Assembly (NCBI GenBank): GCA_963712825.1
Contig: CAVQJP010000008.1
Coordinates: forward strand, 21,285 to 85,284
Direction: 5' to 3'
DNA: 64,000 bases
Source: AP-15 sp963712825
GTDB taxonomy: Bacteria > Pseudomonadota > Alphaproteobacteria > ATCC43930 > CGMCC-115725
A model generated the notes under the pieces. It was not told the origin of the DNA. It did no database searches and saw only the letters and a list, made by a program, of their open reading frames with translations. Made by a program: the position numbers and the translations under genes. Below, one piece after another: positions 44,693 through 52,296 of the stretch. Each line of letters opens with the position of its first letter. Position 1 is the first letter of the stretch.

Positions 44693-47552
44693 ATGCAGCA
44701 GCTGATCCGGATCCGCGGTGCGCGTGAGCACAACCTGAAGAATATCGACGTCGATTTGCCGCGCGACAGCCTCGTGGTGATCACCGGGCTGTCGGGGTCC
44801 GGCAAGTCGTCGCTTGCCTTCGACACGGTCTACGCCGAGGGCCAGCGCCGCTATGTCGAGAGCCTGTCGGCCTATGCCCGGCAGTTCCTCGAGCTGATGC
44901 AAAAGCCCGAGGTCGAGTTCGATCGAAGGTCTGTCGCCGGCAATCTCGATCGAGCAGAAGACGACCTCGCGCAACCCGCGCTCGACGGTCGCGACGGTGA
45001 CCGAGATCTACGACTACATGCGCCTCCTGTGGGCGCGGGTCGGCGTCCCCTACTCTCCCGCGACCGGGTTGCCGATCGTCAGCCAGACCGTATCGCAGAT
45101 GGTCGACCGGGTCATGGCGATGCCGCAGGGCGCGCGGCTCTATCTGCTCGCTCCGATCGCCCGCGGCCGCAAGGGCGAGTACCGCAAGGAGCTGATCGAC
45201 CTCAGAAAGCGCGGCTTTCAGCGAGTCAAGATCGACGGCAAGATGGTCGAGCTCGACGAAGTGCGGCCCCTCAACAAGAATGTGAAGCACGACGTCGCGG
45301 TGGTCGTCGACCGCGTCGTGGTTGCGCCCGATCTCGGCAACCGTCTCGCCAATTCGTTCGAGACCGCGCTTGACCTCGCCGACGGGATTGCCATCGCCGA
45401 GAATGCCGATTCGGGCGAGGAGACGATCTTTTCGGCGAAATTTGCGTGTCCGGTCTCGGGTTTTACGATCCCTGAGATCGAGCCCAGGCTGTTCTCGTTC
45501 AACAATCCGTTCGGCGCCTGCGCTGCCTGCGATGGTCTGGGCACAAAGCTCTATTTCGATCCCGACCTGATTGTACATGACGAGGGGCGTACGCTGGCCG
45601 AGGGCGCTGTCAGCCCATGGTCGCATTCCTCCTCGCAGTATTACACGCAGACCCTGGATAGCATCGCCCGTCATTACCGGCAGAGCATGCGCACGCCGTG
45701 GCGAGAATTGCCGGAACGGATGCGGCGGACGATCCTCCACGGCTCCGACGGCGAGCCGATCGCGATGACCTATGACGACGGGCTGCGCAAATACACGACC
45801 GAGCGCCCGTTCGAGGGGGTGCTGCCTAACATGGAGCGGCGCTTTCGCGAGACCGACAGCGCCTGGGTCAAGGAGGAGCTCGGCCGCTACCAAAGCGCCA
45901 GGACTTGCGAGGTGTGCCACGGCGACCGGCTCAAGCCCGAGGCGCTGGCGGTCAAGATCGGCGGCCGCAACATCAGCGAGGTCGCGCGCCTGTCGATCGC
46001 CGACGCTTTGCATTGGTTCTCGACGATCGACGCCGAGCTCAGCCCGAGTCAAAGCGAGATCGCCGCCCGCATCCTGCGCGAGATCAACGAGCGGCTCGGC
46101 TTTTTGCAGAATGTCGGGCTCGAATACCTGACCCTGTCGCGCGCCTCGGGGACCTTGTCGGGCGGCGAGAGCCAGCGCATCCGGCTCGCCTCGCAGATCG
46201 GCTCGGGGCTGACCGGGGTGCTCTATGTCCTCGACGAGCCGTCGATCGGCCTGCACCAGCGCGACAACGGCCGGCTGCTCGCGACCCTGAAGCGGCTGCG
46301 CGACCTCGGCAATACGGTGATCGTCGTCGAGCACGACGAGGAGGCGATCCGCATCGCCGACTGGGTCGTCGACATGGGGCCGGGCGCCGGCGTCCATGGC
46401 GGCCACGTCGTCGCCGAGGGCACGCCCGACCAGATCATGGCCAATCCCGACAGCATCACCGGCCAGTACCTGACCGGGATGCGCCAGATCCCGGTTCCGG
46501 CGCTGCGCCGCAGCGGCCATCCGGGGCAGATCCTGCGCATTGTCGAGGCCACCGGCAACAATTTGAAAGGCATCACCGCCGAGATCCCGCTCGGCACGTT
46601 TTGCGTTGTGACCGGAGTGTCGGGCGGCGGCAAGTCGACCCTGATCATCGAAACGCTCTACAAGGCGCTGGCCAAGAGCCTCAACAACGCGCGCGCACAC
46701 CCCGCCCCGCACGATCGTCTCGAAGGCGTCGAGTTTCTCGACAAGATCGTCGACATCGACCAGTCGCCGATCGGCCGCACCCCGCGCTCGAACCCGGCGA
46801 CCTACACCGGCTGCTTCACCCCGATCCGCGACTGGTTCGCAGGATTGCCCGAGGCGAAGTCGCGCGGCTATCTGCCCGGCCGCTTCTCGTTCAATGTCAA
46901 GGGCGGGCGCTGCGAAGCCTGCCAGGGCGACGGCGTCATCAAGATCGAGATGCACTTTCTGCCCGACGTCTACGTCCAGTGCGACGTTTGCCACGGCCGC
47001 CGCTACAACCGCGAAACCCTGGAGGTATTGTTCCGCGGCAAGAGCATCGCCGACGTGCTCGACATGACCGTCGACGAGGGCGTCGAATTCTTCCGCGCGG
47101 TGCCGGCGATCCGCGACAAATTGCTGACCCTGCAGCAGGTCGGGCTCGGCTACATCCATGTCGGCCAGCCGGCGACGACCCTGTCCGGCGGCGAGGCGCA
47201 GCGCGTCAAGCTCGCCAAGGAGTTGTCACGGCGCGCCACCGGCCGCACCCTCTACATCCTCGACGAGCCGACCACCGGATTGCATTTCGAGGACGTGCGC
47301 AAATTGCTCGAAGTGCTGCATGCGCTGGTCGAGACCGGCAACACGGTATTGGTCATCGAGCACAACCTCGAAGTCGTCAAGACCGCCGACTGGGTCATCG
47401 ACCTCGGCCCCGAAGGCGGCGACGCCGGCGGTCACATCGTCGCGTCAGGCACCCCGGAGGACATCGCCGCCAGCCCCGCCAGCTACACCGGCGACTACCT
47501 GCGCCCCTACCTCGCCCGCCGCCCGGTACCGCGGCGAAGGAGGGCAGGGTAA
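44693..47552 (+). CDS. uvrA: Excinuclease ABC subunit A, reading frame broken by one extra base
   Basis: Damage-recognition ATPase of nucleotide excision repair. The first frame begins LIRIRGAREHNLKNIDVDLP and has Walker A GLSGSGKSS. At the T near 44918 the frame shifts by +1 into SIEGLSPAISIEQKTTSRNP and continues to 47552. The second part has zinc-finger cysteines (CPVSGF, CAACDGLG; CEACQGDG, CDVCHGRR), the second Walker A GVSGGGKST, and the ABC signature LSGGEAQRVKLA. Together they give a full-length UvrA of about 950 residues. The break is best explained by one spurious or mutant base; taken literally the protein stops at 45373. Confidence 0.95.
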
Positions 47553-47631
47553 TTAAAGAGCATCTTCGCTTGCCTGCCCACTAACTGGCAGTCTTTCCGA
47601 ACATTGGCCAATTTCGCCGACAGGGGCGACC

Positions 47632-48012
47632 TTAAGCGCCCCCGAGATAGTGAAACTCGCTTGCGTCTCCGCGTTTCTTAAGGGGGGCGTGTTTACCGCA
47701 ATGGCGAGCCTGGACTTCTGCAGGCGCTTCATATCCGCAAAAGCCGATCCGTCCCGCTGGGGTGTCCGGAAAATCCGGGAAATTGCTGGGAATGGCGGGA
47801 AGCCACTCAGTTGGCACGAATGCCGCTAGAATCATTCCCTTTCTAACCGCCAAGACATAATCGACTTGCTTTGCTCGACGCAGGTTCGCCCTCCAAGCAT
47901 ACCGCACGGCGGCGTATAGTGATCTTCCGTCAACGTAGGACTTGTAGACCTCGACCAGCATAACTTTATCTTTGAAAACAGCCTCAGATCGTCCCAGTTC
48001 GCCCGCATGCAT
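47632..48012 (-). CDS. Conserved hypothetical protein
   Basis: A 126-residue frame with VEVYKSYVDGRSLYAAVRYAWR, LAVRKGMILAAFVPTEWLPA and GFCGYEAPAEVQARHCGK. The regular alternation of conserved hydrophobic and aromatic residues suggests a real protein; I recall similar small proteins of unknown function but cannot name the family. The true start may be an internal methionine (47961). It lies on the opposite strand to uvrA. The bases between 48013 and 48234 hold no supported gene. Confidence 0.5.
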   Translation of the reverse strand: MHAGELGRSEAVFKDKVMLVEVYKSYVDGRSLYAAVRYAWRANLRRAKQVDYVLAVRKGMILAAFVPTEWLPAIPSNFPDFPDTPAGRIGFCGYEAPAEVQARHCGKHAPLKKRGDASEFHYLGGA

Positions 48013-48234
48013 GTAAGCCTCGTTTCCTCATCCATAACGAATTCAAAAATAAAGGCGCTTTGCGTCAGTCGGTTACATGGCCACCCCACCAATTGAGGGG
48101 AGGTTACGGCGAACACTGTCAATTTTCCGTCATGAGCGATGCCCCTCGTTGGAACCGCACAACCTGTCCTACTTGCGGGTCGGAGAGGTGAGGTATAAAC
48201 TAAGCTGGATGAACTAACTAAGACTCCTCAAGGA

Positions 48235-48480
48235 ATGCGAACGGTCAACATTCACGAAGCCAAAACCCATTTGTCGCGGCTGGTCGACCGCGCCGCCAAG
48301 GGCGAGCCCTTTGTCATCGCAAAGGCCGGCAAGCCCATGGTCAAGGTAGTTCCGTTCGACGCACCCGCGCAAGACGAGGTTCGGCGCATCGGTTTCATGG
48401 AAGGCTTGATCGAGGTGCCCGATGACTTCGACCAGATGGGCGCCGCGGAGATCGAGAGGTTGTTCGGCGGCAATGGATGA
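48235..48480 (+). CDS. Type II antitoxin, Phd/YefM family
   Basis: The 81-residue protein begins MRTVNIHEAKTHLSRLVDRA and GEPFVIAKAGKPMVKVVP, the standard Phd/YefM fold that binds its own promoter. The C-terminal part (IEVPDDFDQMGAAEIERLF) would wrap the PIN toxin. Its stop overlaps the toxin start (ATGA). AAGG lies only one or two bases before the ATG, an unusually short spacing. Confidence 0.9.
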   Translation: MRTVNIHEAKTHLSRLVDRAAKGEPFVIAKAGKPMVKVVPFDAPAQDEVRRIGFMEGLIEVPDDFDQMGAAEIERLFGGNG

Positions 48481-48818
48481 GGCTGCTGATTGACACGCAT
48501 CTGCTGCTCTGGGCCGCCGGACAACCCGCTCGGTTGTCGCCGCAGGCGCGCGACTTGATCAGCGATCCGGCCAATGAAGTGCTGTTCAGCGCCGCAAGCA
48601 TGTGGGAGATCGCGATCAAGGCCGGGCTCGGCCGGGCCGATTTTCGCGTCGACCCAAACCAGCTGCGGCGCGCCCTCCTGAACAACGGCTATCGCGAGTT
48701 GGCGATAACCGGCGAGCATGCGGTCGCGCTGACGAGCCTGCCGATGATCCACAGGGATCCGTTCGACCGGCTTCTCCTTGCTCAGGAGTGGTCGAGGGCA
48801 TCACTTGCTGACCTCTGA
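48477..48818 (+). CDS. VapC-like PIN-domain toxin with broken C-terminus
   Basis: A PIN-domain ribonuclease, 113 residues as printed. It keeps the first acid residue in LLIDTHLLLWAAG, then SAASMWEIAIKAGLGR and MIHRDPFDRLLLAQ. The normal ending, a VVEGITLLTSD-type strand with the last catalytic Asp, is missing: after LLAQ the frame runs off into EWSRASLADL. That ending is present in other frames: VVEGIT from 48788 and LLTSDTVMTQYPVSVRQV from 48805 to 48861. Two 1-base losses within about 20 bases explain this. Either the toxin is inactive or the sequence has errors. Confidence 0.8.
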   Translation: MRLLIDTHLLLWAAGQPARLSPQARDLISDPANEVLFSAASMWEIAIKAGLGRADFRVDPNQLRRALLNNGYRELAITGEHAVALTSLPMIHRDPFDRLLLAQEWSRASLADL

Positions 48819-48889
48819 TACGGTCATGACCCAATATCCCGTCTCGGTACGGCAAGTGTGAACCGCCGCTCTCTCAAAGCCGGTGCGCC

Positions 48890-49192
48890 GTGAACCCGAC
48901 GCGCAAGCAGGCGATAGAGGAATTGCGGCGGATGGTGCTTGATGCGCTCGGCGAGCGTGATGCGGCGGTGTGGTTGTTTGGGTCGTGCGCGCGTGGCGAG
49001 CCGCGGCAGCATAGTGACATCGACATCGCGGTCCTACCGCGCGACGAGCTCCCGCGTGGCTTCTTCGCCGAGCTTTTGGCCGACATCGAGGACAGCCAGG
49101 TTCCCTACGATGTCGATCTTGTCGATCTGCGGGAGGCCGATCCGGCGCTGGTCGAGGAAGTCCGCCGCGAGGGAGTGAAATGGCGGGATTAG
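48890..49192 (+). CDS. MntA-like nucleotidyltransferase antitoxin
   Basis: The 100-residue minimal nucleotidyltransferase has GSCARGE at 31-37 and SDIDIAVLP at 42-50, the metal and nucleotide site of MNT proteins. GTG start at 48890. In HEPN/MNT systems the MNT protein modifies a tyrosine of the HEPN toxin with AMP groups. Its 3' end overlaps the HEPN gene start by 13 bases, the usual operon form. It is the second toxin-antitoxin pair in a row. Confidence 0.82.
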   Translation: MNPTRKQAIEELRRMVLDALGERDAAVWLFGSCARGEPRQHSDIDIAVLPRDELPRGFFAELLADIEDSQVPYDVDLVDLREADPALVEEVRREGVKWRD

Positions 49193-49581
49193 AGCGGCGG
49201 CTCGCCGAAGCTGCGGCGGCGCTCGCCACACTAGACGAAGTCGTCGATCAGATCGAGCGGTCGCTGGTCGAGCGCGACGCCGCGATCCTGCGGCTGATCT
49301 ACACCTTCGAGGCGGTGTGGAAGGCGTGCCAGCAGCTGCTCGCCGAGCATGAGGGCGTCGAAGTTGCGTCTCCGAACGCGACCATCCGTGCTGCACGGCG
49401 GCCCGGCTGGCTGTCGGACGAGGACGCGCAGGCTGCGATCAGCGTCGGGCGTGACCGCAATCTCGCGGTCCATATGTATCGCGGGCAGATCGGCACAGAA
49501 ATCGCGCAGCACCTCGGTGCCCACGCAGATCTGCTGCGCCGCTGGCTTGCGGTGCTGCAGGACCGCGCCGCCGCAGATTAA
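49180..49581 (+). CDS. HEPN-domain toxin (HepT-like)
   Basis: The 133-residue helical protein has the RNase motif R-X4-H-X-Y as RNLAVHMY at 93-100 (Arg93, His98, Tyr100), the signature of HepT toxins; the Tyr is the site AMPylated by MntA partners. The helix YTFEAVWKACQQLLAEHEGV is typical of HI0074-family proteins. It overlaps the MNT gene by 13 bases. Its stop overlaps the convergent dienelactone hydrolase stop by four bases. Confidence 0.82.
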   Translation: MAGLERRLAEAAAALATLDEVVDQIERSLVERDAAILRLIYTFEAVWKACQQLLAEHEGVEVASPNATIRAARRPGWLSDEDAQAAISVGRDRNLAVHMYRGQIGTEIAQHLGAHADLLRRWLAVLQDRAAAD

Positions 49582-50243
49582 GTCGCGAGCTGCGCTTCGA
49601 GGAACGCGGACATCCGGTCCCAGGCGAGGTTCGCGGAGGCGACGTCGTAGGCGGGGCTGCGCTCGTTGAAAAAGGCGTGGGCGGCGTCGTAGCGGTAGAT
49701 CTCGTGCTTGACCCCAGCGGCCTTCGCGGTGTTTTCGAAATCGTCAACCAGGGCCGGGGTGCACCAGTCGTCCCGGTTGGCGAAATGGCCTTGTAGCGGG
49801 ACGCGGATCTTGGCCGGGTTGGCGAATTCCTTGGGCGGGATGCCGTAGAAGCACACCGCGGCGGCGATCTCGTGCACATGCACCGCGGCGGCGATCGTCA
49901 ACGCCCCGCCCATGCAAAAGCCCATTACCGCTACCTTGTCGCTGTGCTCCTGCAGGTGCAGCGCGGCACCGCGCAAATCCTGGTGCGTCGCATCCGGGAA
50001 ATCAAGGCCGGTCATCAGGTGATTGGCCTCGTCGGGCGACGTGGTCAGCCGGCCCTTGTAGAGATCGGGCGCAAGCGCGTTGTATCCGGCGCGCGCGAAG
50101 CGGTCGGCGACGCCGCAGATCTGGTCGTTGAGGCCCCACCATTCCTGGATGACGATGATCCCGGCCCGGCCGCGTCCCGCCATCGCCAGATAGCCCCGGC
50201 TCGCCACACCGTCAGGCCGGGCGAAGTCGGTCATGATCCCCAT
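49578..50243 (-). CDS. Dienelactone hydrolase family protein
   Basis: Alpha/beta hydrolase of 221 residues. The nucleophile is the Cys in GFCMGGALT, with Asp in NRDDWCTP and His in AAHAFFNE completing the triad. The opening GIIVIQEWWGLNDQICGVAD is typical. AGGAGG on the minus strand supports the start at 50243. It follows the flavin oxidoreductase at 50259 by 15 bases and probably shares its transcript; a role in breakdown of an aromatic or lactone compound is plausible but unproven. Confidence 0.9.
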   Translation of the reverse strand: MGIMTDFARPDGVASRGYLAMAGRGRAGIIVIQEWWGLNDQICGVADRFARAGYNALAPDLYKGRLTTSPDEANHLMTGLDFPDATHQDLRGAALHLQEHSDKVAVMGFCMGGALTIAAAVHVHEIAAAVCFYGIPPKEFANPAKIRVPLQGHFANRDDWCTPALVDDFENTAKAAGVKHEIYRYDAAHAFFNERSPAYDVASANLAWDRMSAFLEAQLAT

Positions 50244-50258
50244 CGCTCTTCCTCCTGG

Positions 50259-51275
50259 TTATGCATCGGCAAAAGCCGGCATGACCTCCTCGGCAAACAG
50301 CTCGATCGAGCGCATCGCCTCGTCATGGCTGATTGTGCCAAAGGCGAAGTCGCAGACATAGTAGTTGACCCCGGCCGCGTCGATCTCGCCGGCGATGTAG
50401 TCGCGCACCTGGGAGGGCGTGCCGGCGATCGCGTCGCCGTGCCGCTGCAGCACGCTCCAATCCTCGGGCAAGGCGGCTTCGAGCGGGAACGGCACGTTAT
50501 ATTTGTGCCACAACAGCCCCATGTGGTGCCGCCAAGCCGGGTAGCCGCGCCGCGCGGTGTCGAGCGCCTCGGCCTCGGTGTCGGCGACGATGATGTGGCG
50601 GTTGACGCCGAGCAGCGGCAATTCCGCCTCCGATCGGCCAAGCTTCTTCCATTCGGCGCGATAGCTTTCGGTGATCGCCCGCACCTGCTCTGGGGGCCGC
50701 CGGGTCACCGTGTTGGCGGCGTTCGCCGCCGCCCAGGCAACGCTCGCCGGGTTGCCGAGGCCGTACCACAGCTCGGGGTACGGCTGCTGGAACGGCTTCA
50801 TCGCGATCGGCACATGGTCGAAATCGTAGAACTCGCCGTGAAAGGTGACTTCGTCCTTGGTCAAGCCGAGGCGGATGACCTCGAACGCCTCGCGGAATTG
50901 CGCCGTGCCCCTGGCGAAATCGACACCGTAAAAGCCGACCTCGACCGGCGAGATGCCGCGCCCGACCCCGTACATAAAACGCCCGCCGCTCATCTGGTCG
51001 AGCATGCAGATTTCGTCGATCAGGCGCAGCGGGTGATAGAGCGGCAGCAGGTAGACCATTGGCCCAAAGCGCAATTGCCGCGTGCGCTGCGCCACCGCCG
51101 CCAGAAATACGCCCGGCGACGGCGCATAGCCCAGCGGCGTGTTGTGGTGCTCGGCCAGATGATAACCATAGAAACCGGCATCGTCGTAGGCCTCGACCAG
51201 CTTCAGCCGGTCCTCAAAATGCCGGTCGAGCGGCTGCCCGCTGTCGTCGAGGTGGTCAAATATCCCAAACCGCAT
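50259..51275 (-). CDS. LLM-class flavin-dependent oxidoreductase
   Basis: The 338-residue luciferase-like monooxygenase starts MRFGIFDHLDDSGQPLDRHF, with GYHLAEHHNTPLGYAPSPGV, MLDQMSGGRFMYGVGRGISP and PELWYGLGNPASVAWAA, all family landmarks. It has a good minus-strand ribosome site (GAGGGAGAGG). It needs reduced flavin from another enzyme. With the dienelactone hydrolase it forms a two-gene operon, suggesting a catabolic oxygenation followed by lactone hydrolysis. Confidence 0.9.
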   Translation of the reverse strand: MRFGIFDHLDDSGQPLDRHFEDRLKLVEAYDDAGFYGYHLAEHHNTPLGYAPSPGVFLAAVAQRTRQLRFGPMVYLLPLYHPLRLIDEICMLDQMSGGRFMYGVGRGISPVEVGFYGVDFARGTAQFREAFEVIRLGLTKDEVTFHGEFYDFDHVPIAMKPFQQPYPELWYGLGNPASVAWAAANAANTVTRRPPEQVRAITESYRAEWKKLGRSEAELPLLGVNRHIIVADTEAEALDTARRGYPAWRHHMGLLWHKYNVPFPLEAALPEDWSVLQRHGDAIAGTPSQVRDYIAGEIDAAGVNYYVCDFAFGTISHDEAMRSIELFAEEVMPAFADA

Positions 51276-51310
51276 GCTCCCTCTCCCTCACGTTTGTGCC
51301 TGTTCTCAAC

Positions 51311-51340
51311 GTCATCCCCGCGAAAGCGGGGCCCAGAGCC
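51311..51340 (+). repeat. Palindromic inverted repeat, left copy (GIY-YIG element)
   Basis: A 30-base unit starting GTCATCCCCGCGAAAGCGGG, itself containing the palindrome CCCCGCGAAAGCGGGG. An inverted, nearly identical copy lies at 51655-51685. The two bracket the GIY-YIG nuclease coding core. Confidence 0.8.
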
Positions 51341-51347
51341 ACGCGTA

Positions 51348-51716
51348 TTAGATCAGATAATCACAGAGGTCGCGCCACTGCGGATTCTGTCGCTCAATCA
51401 ATTGCAGCTTCCAGGCCCGGCGCCATTTCTTGACCCGCTTTTCACGGAGGATCGCGTCTGGCATGGTTTCATGGAATTCGGCAAAAACCAGCCGGTAAAC
51501 ACCATACCGCCGAACAAATCCGCCGGCGCTGTCGGATCGGTGCTGCCAAACACGACGCATCAAGTCCTTCATGACACCGACGTAAAGCGTGCCGTTGCGT
51601 TGGCTGGCGAGGATGTATACGCAGGGTCGTCGCTGCTCAGCGCCGCCGATTGATGGCCCTGGGTCCCCGCTTTCGCGGGGATGACGAATTGTTCTTTGTC
51701 CCGGCGAAGTTTGCAT
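51348..51716 (-). CDS. GIY-YIG nuclease flanked by inverted repeats
   Basis: The 122-residue frame has the single GIY-YIG domain: VYILASQRNGTLYVGVMKDL (GIY and YIG strands), RRVWQHRSD with the catalytic Arg, and LREKRVKKW with the catalytic Glu. The only ATG (51716) lies beyond the right-hand repeat, so the first ~30 residues are coded by the repeat (RHPRESGDPGPS) and may be non-essential. The coding core fits between the two inverted repeats. Relatives in alphaproteobacteria carry the same repeat-coded N-terminus, as far as I recall. A role in moving or copying the repeat is a hypothesis. Confidence 0.75.
   Translation of the reverse strand: MQTSPGQRTIRHPRESGDPGPSIGGAEQRRPCVYILASQRNGTLYVGVMKDLMRRVWQHRSDSAGGFVRRYGVYRLVFAEFHETMPDAILREKRVKKWRRAWKLQLIERQNPQWRDLCDYLI
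51655..51685 (-). repeat. Palindromic inverted repeat, right copy (GIY-YIG element)
   Basis: On the minus strand this 31-base unit reads GTCATCCCCGCGAAAGCGGG then GACCCAGGGCC, the same as the left copy except one inserted base and one change. Together with 51311-51340 it defines a 375-base unit. Confidence 0.8.
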
Positions 51717-51818
51717 TTCAGCAGAGATGGTAAGATGATGTGAGTGTCAACAACCCTCGCCCCGAGAAATGATGGGTCCGCACGCCTTAACCCATTCTAC
51801 GTCACAACTCACTGTTAA

Positions 51819-52268
51819 CTAGTGCCGCGGCACGCAACGGATTAAGATTTTCTCTTCACCAGCCTCGCCGATCCAGGGCTTGATCAAGACATGCGTAGCA
51901 TACCAATCGCTCATCCAGCTTTCTGTGCCCCCTGTGCAGTCCGTGATCACGTCCCAAGCGGTTTCAAGGAGTTCCCCGAGCGTTAGTTGAGCGGCGATTT
52001 CTTGTCGGTGGCCGAGCGGGATTCCTCCAAGGTCAATCTCGAAGATGACGTCGCCACTAGCGCTCCGAGTGACCTTTACCACTTCATCCCACTCGTCTGA
52101 CAATGTTAGTAGTTCCTGTCGTCGTTCGTCGCAGTCAAACTCGCCGTCGTATTCCATGTCATGAACGATTAACAGGTTCTCACTGACCGATTGCTGCGGG
52201 TACATGAGATCGCGTAACGACCAATACTTCGGGAGAAAGATCGTCCTTCTAATGTTATCTCTCGCCAC
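51819..52268 (-). CDS. Hypothetical protein, 149 residues
   Basis: An open frame with acidic, evenly spaced hydrophobic residues: SENLLIVHDMEYDGEFDCDE, EVVKVTRSASGDVIFEIDLG and TESWMSDWYATHVLIKPWIG. There is no signal peptide or transmembrane segment. Base composition of this stretch is more AT-rich than its neighbours, hinting at foreign origin. No family recognised; an immunity-type or small regulatory protein is possible. Confidence 0.5.
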   Translation of the reverse strand: MARDNIRRTIFLPKYWSLRDLMYPQQSVSENLLIVHDMEYDGEFDCDERRQELLTLSDEWDEVVKVTRSASGDVIFEIDLGGIPLGHRQEIAAQLTLGELLETAWDVITDCTGGTESWMSDWYATHVLIKPWIGEAGEEKILIRCVPRH

Positions 52269-52296
52269 GTCACGCCCTCGCTGCTCGCAATTAGTC

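Noticed and set aside
44781..47159. Long open frame (about 790 codons) on the minus strand opposite uvrA
   Set aside because: It is an artefact of GC-rich codon use. The plus-strand frame has every UvrA motif, and the minus frame has repetitive Arg/Asp/Val composition with no family resemblance.
49872..51653. Long plus-strand open frame opposite the dienelactone hydrolase and flavin oxidoreductase
   Set aside because: It overlaps two well-supported minus-strand genes completely, has no ribosome site and reads as low-complexity shadow sequence.
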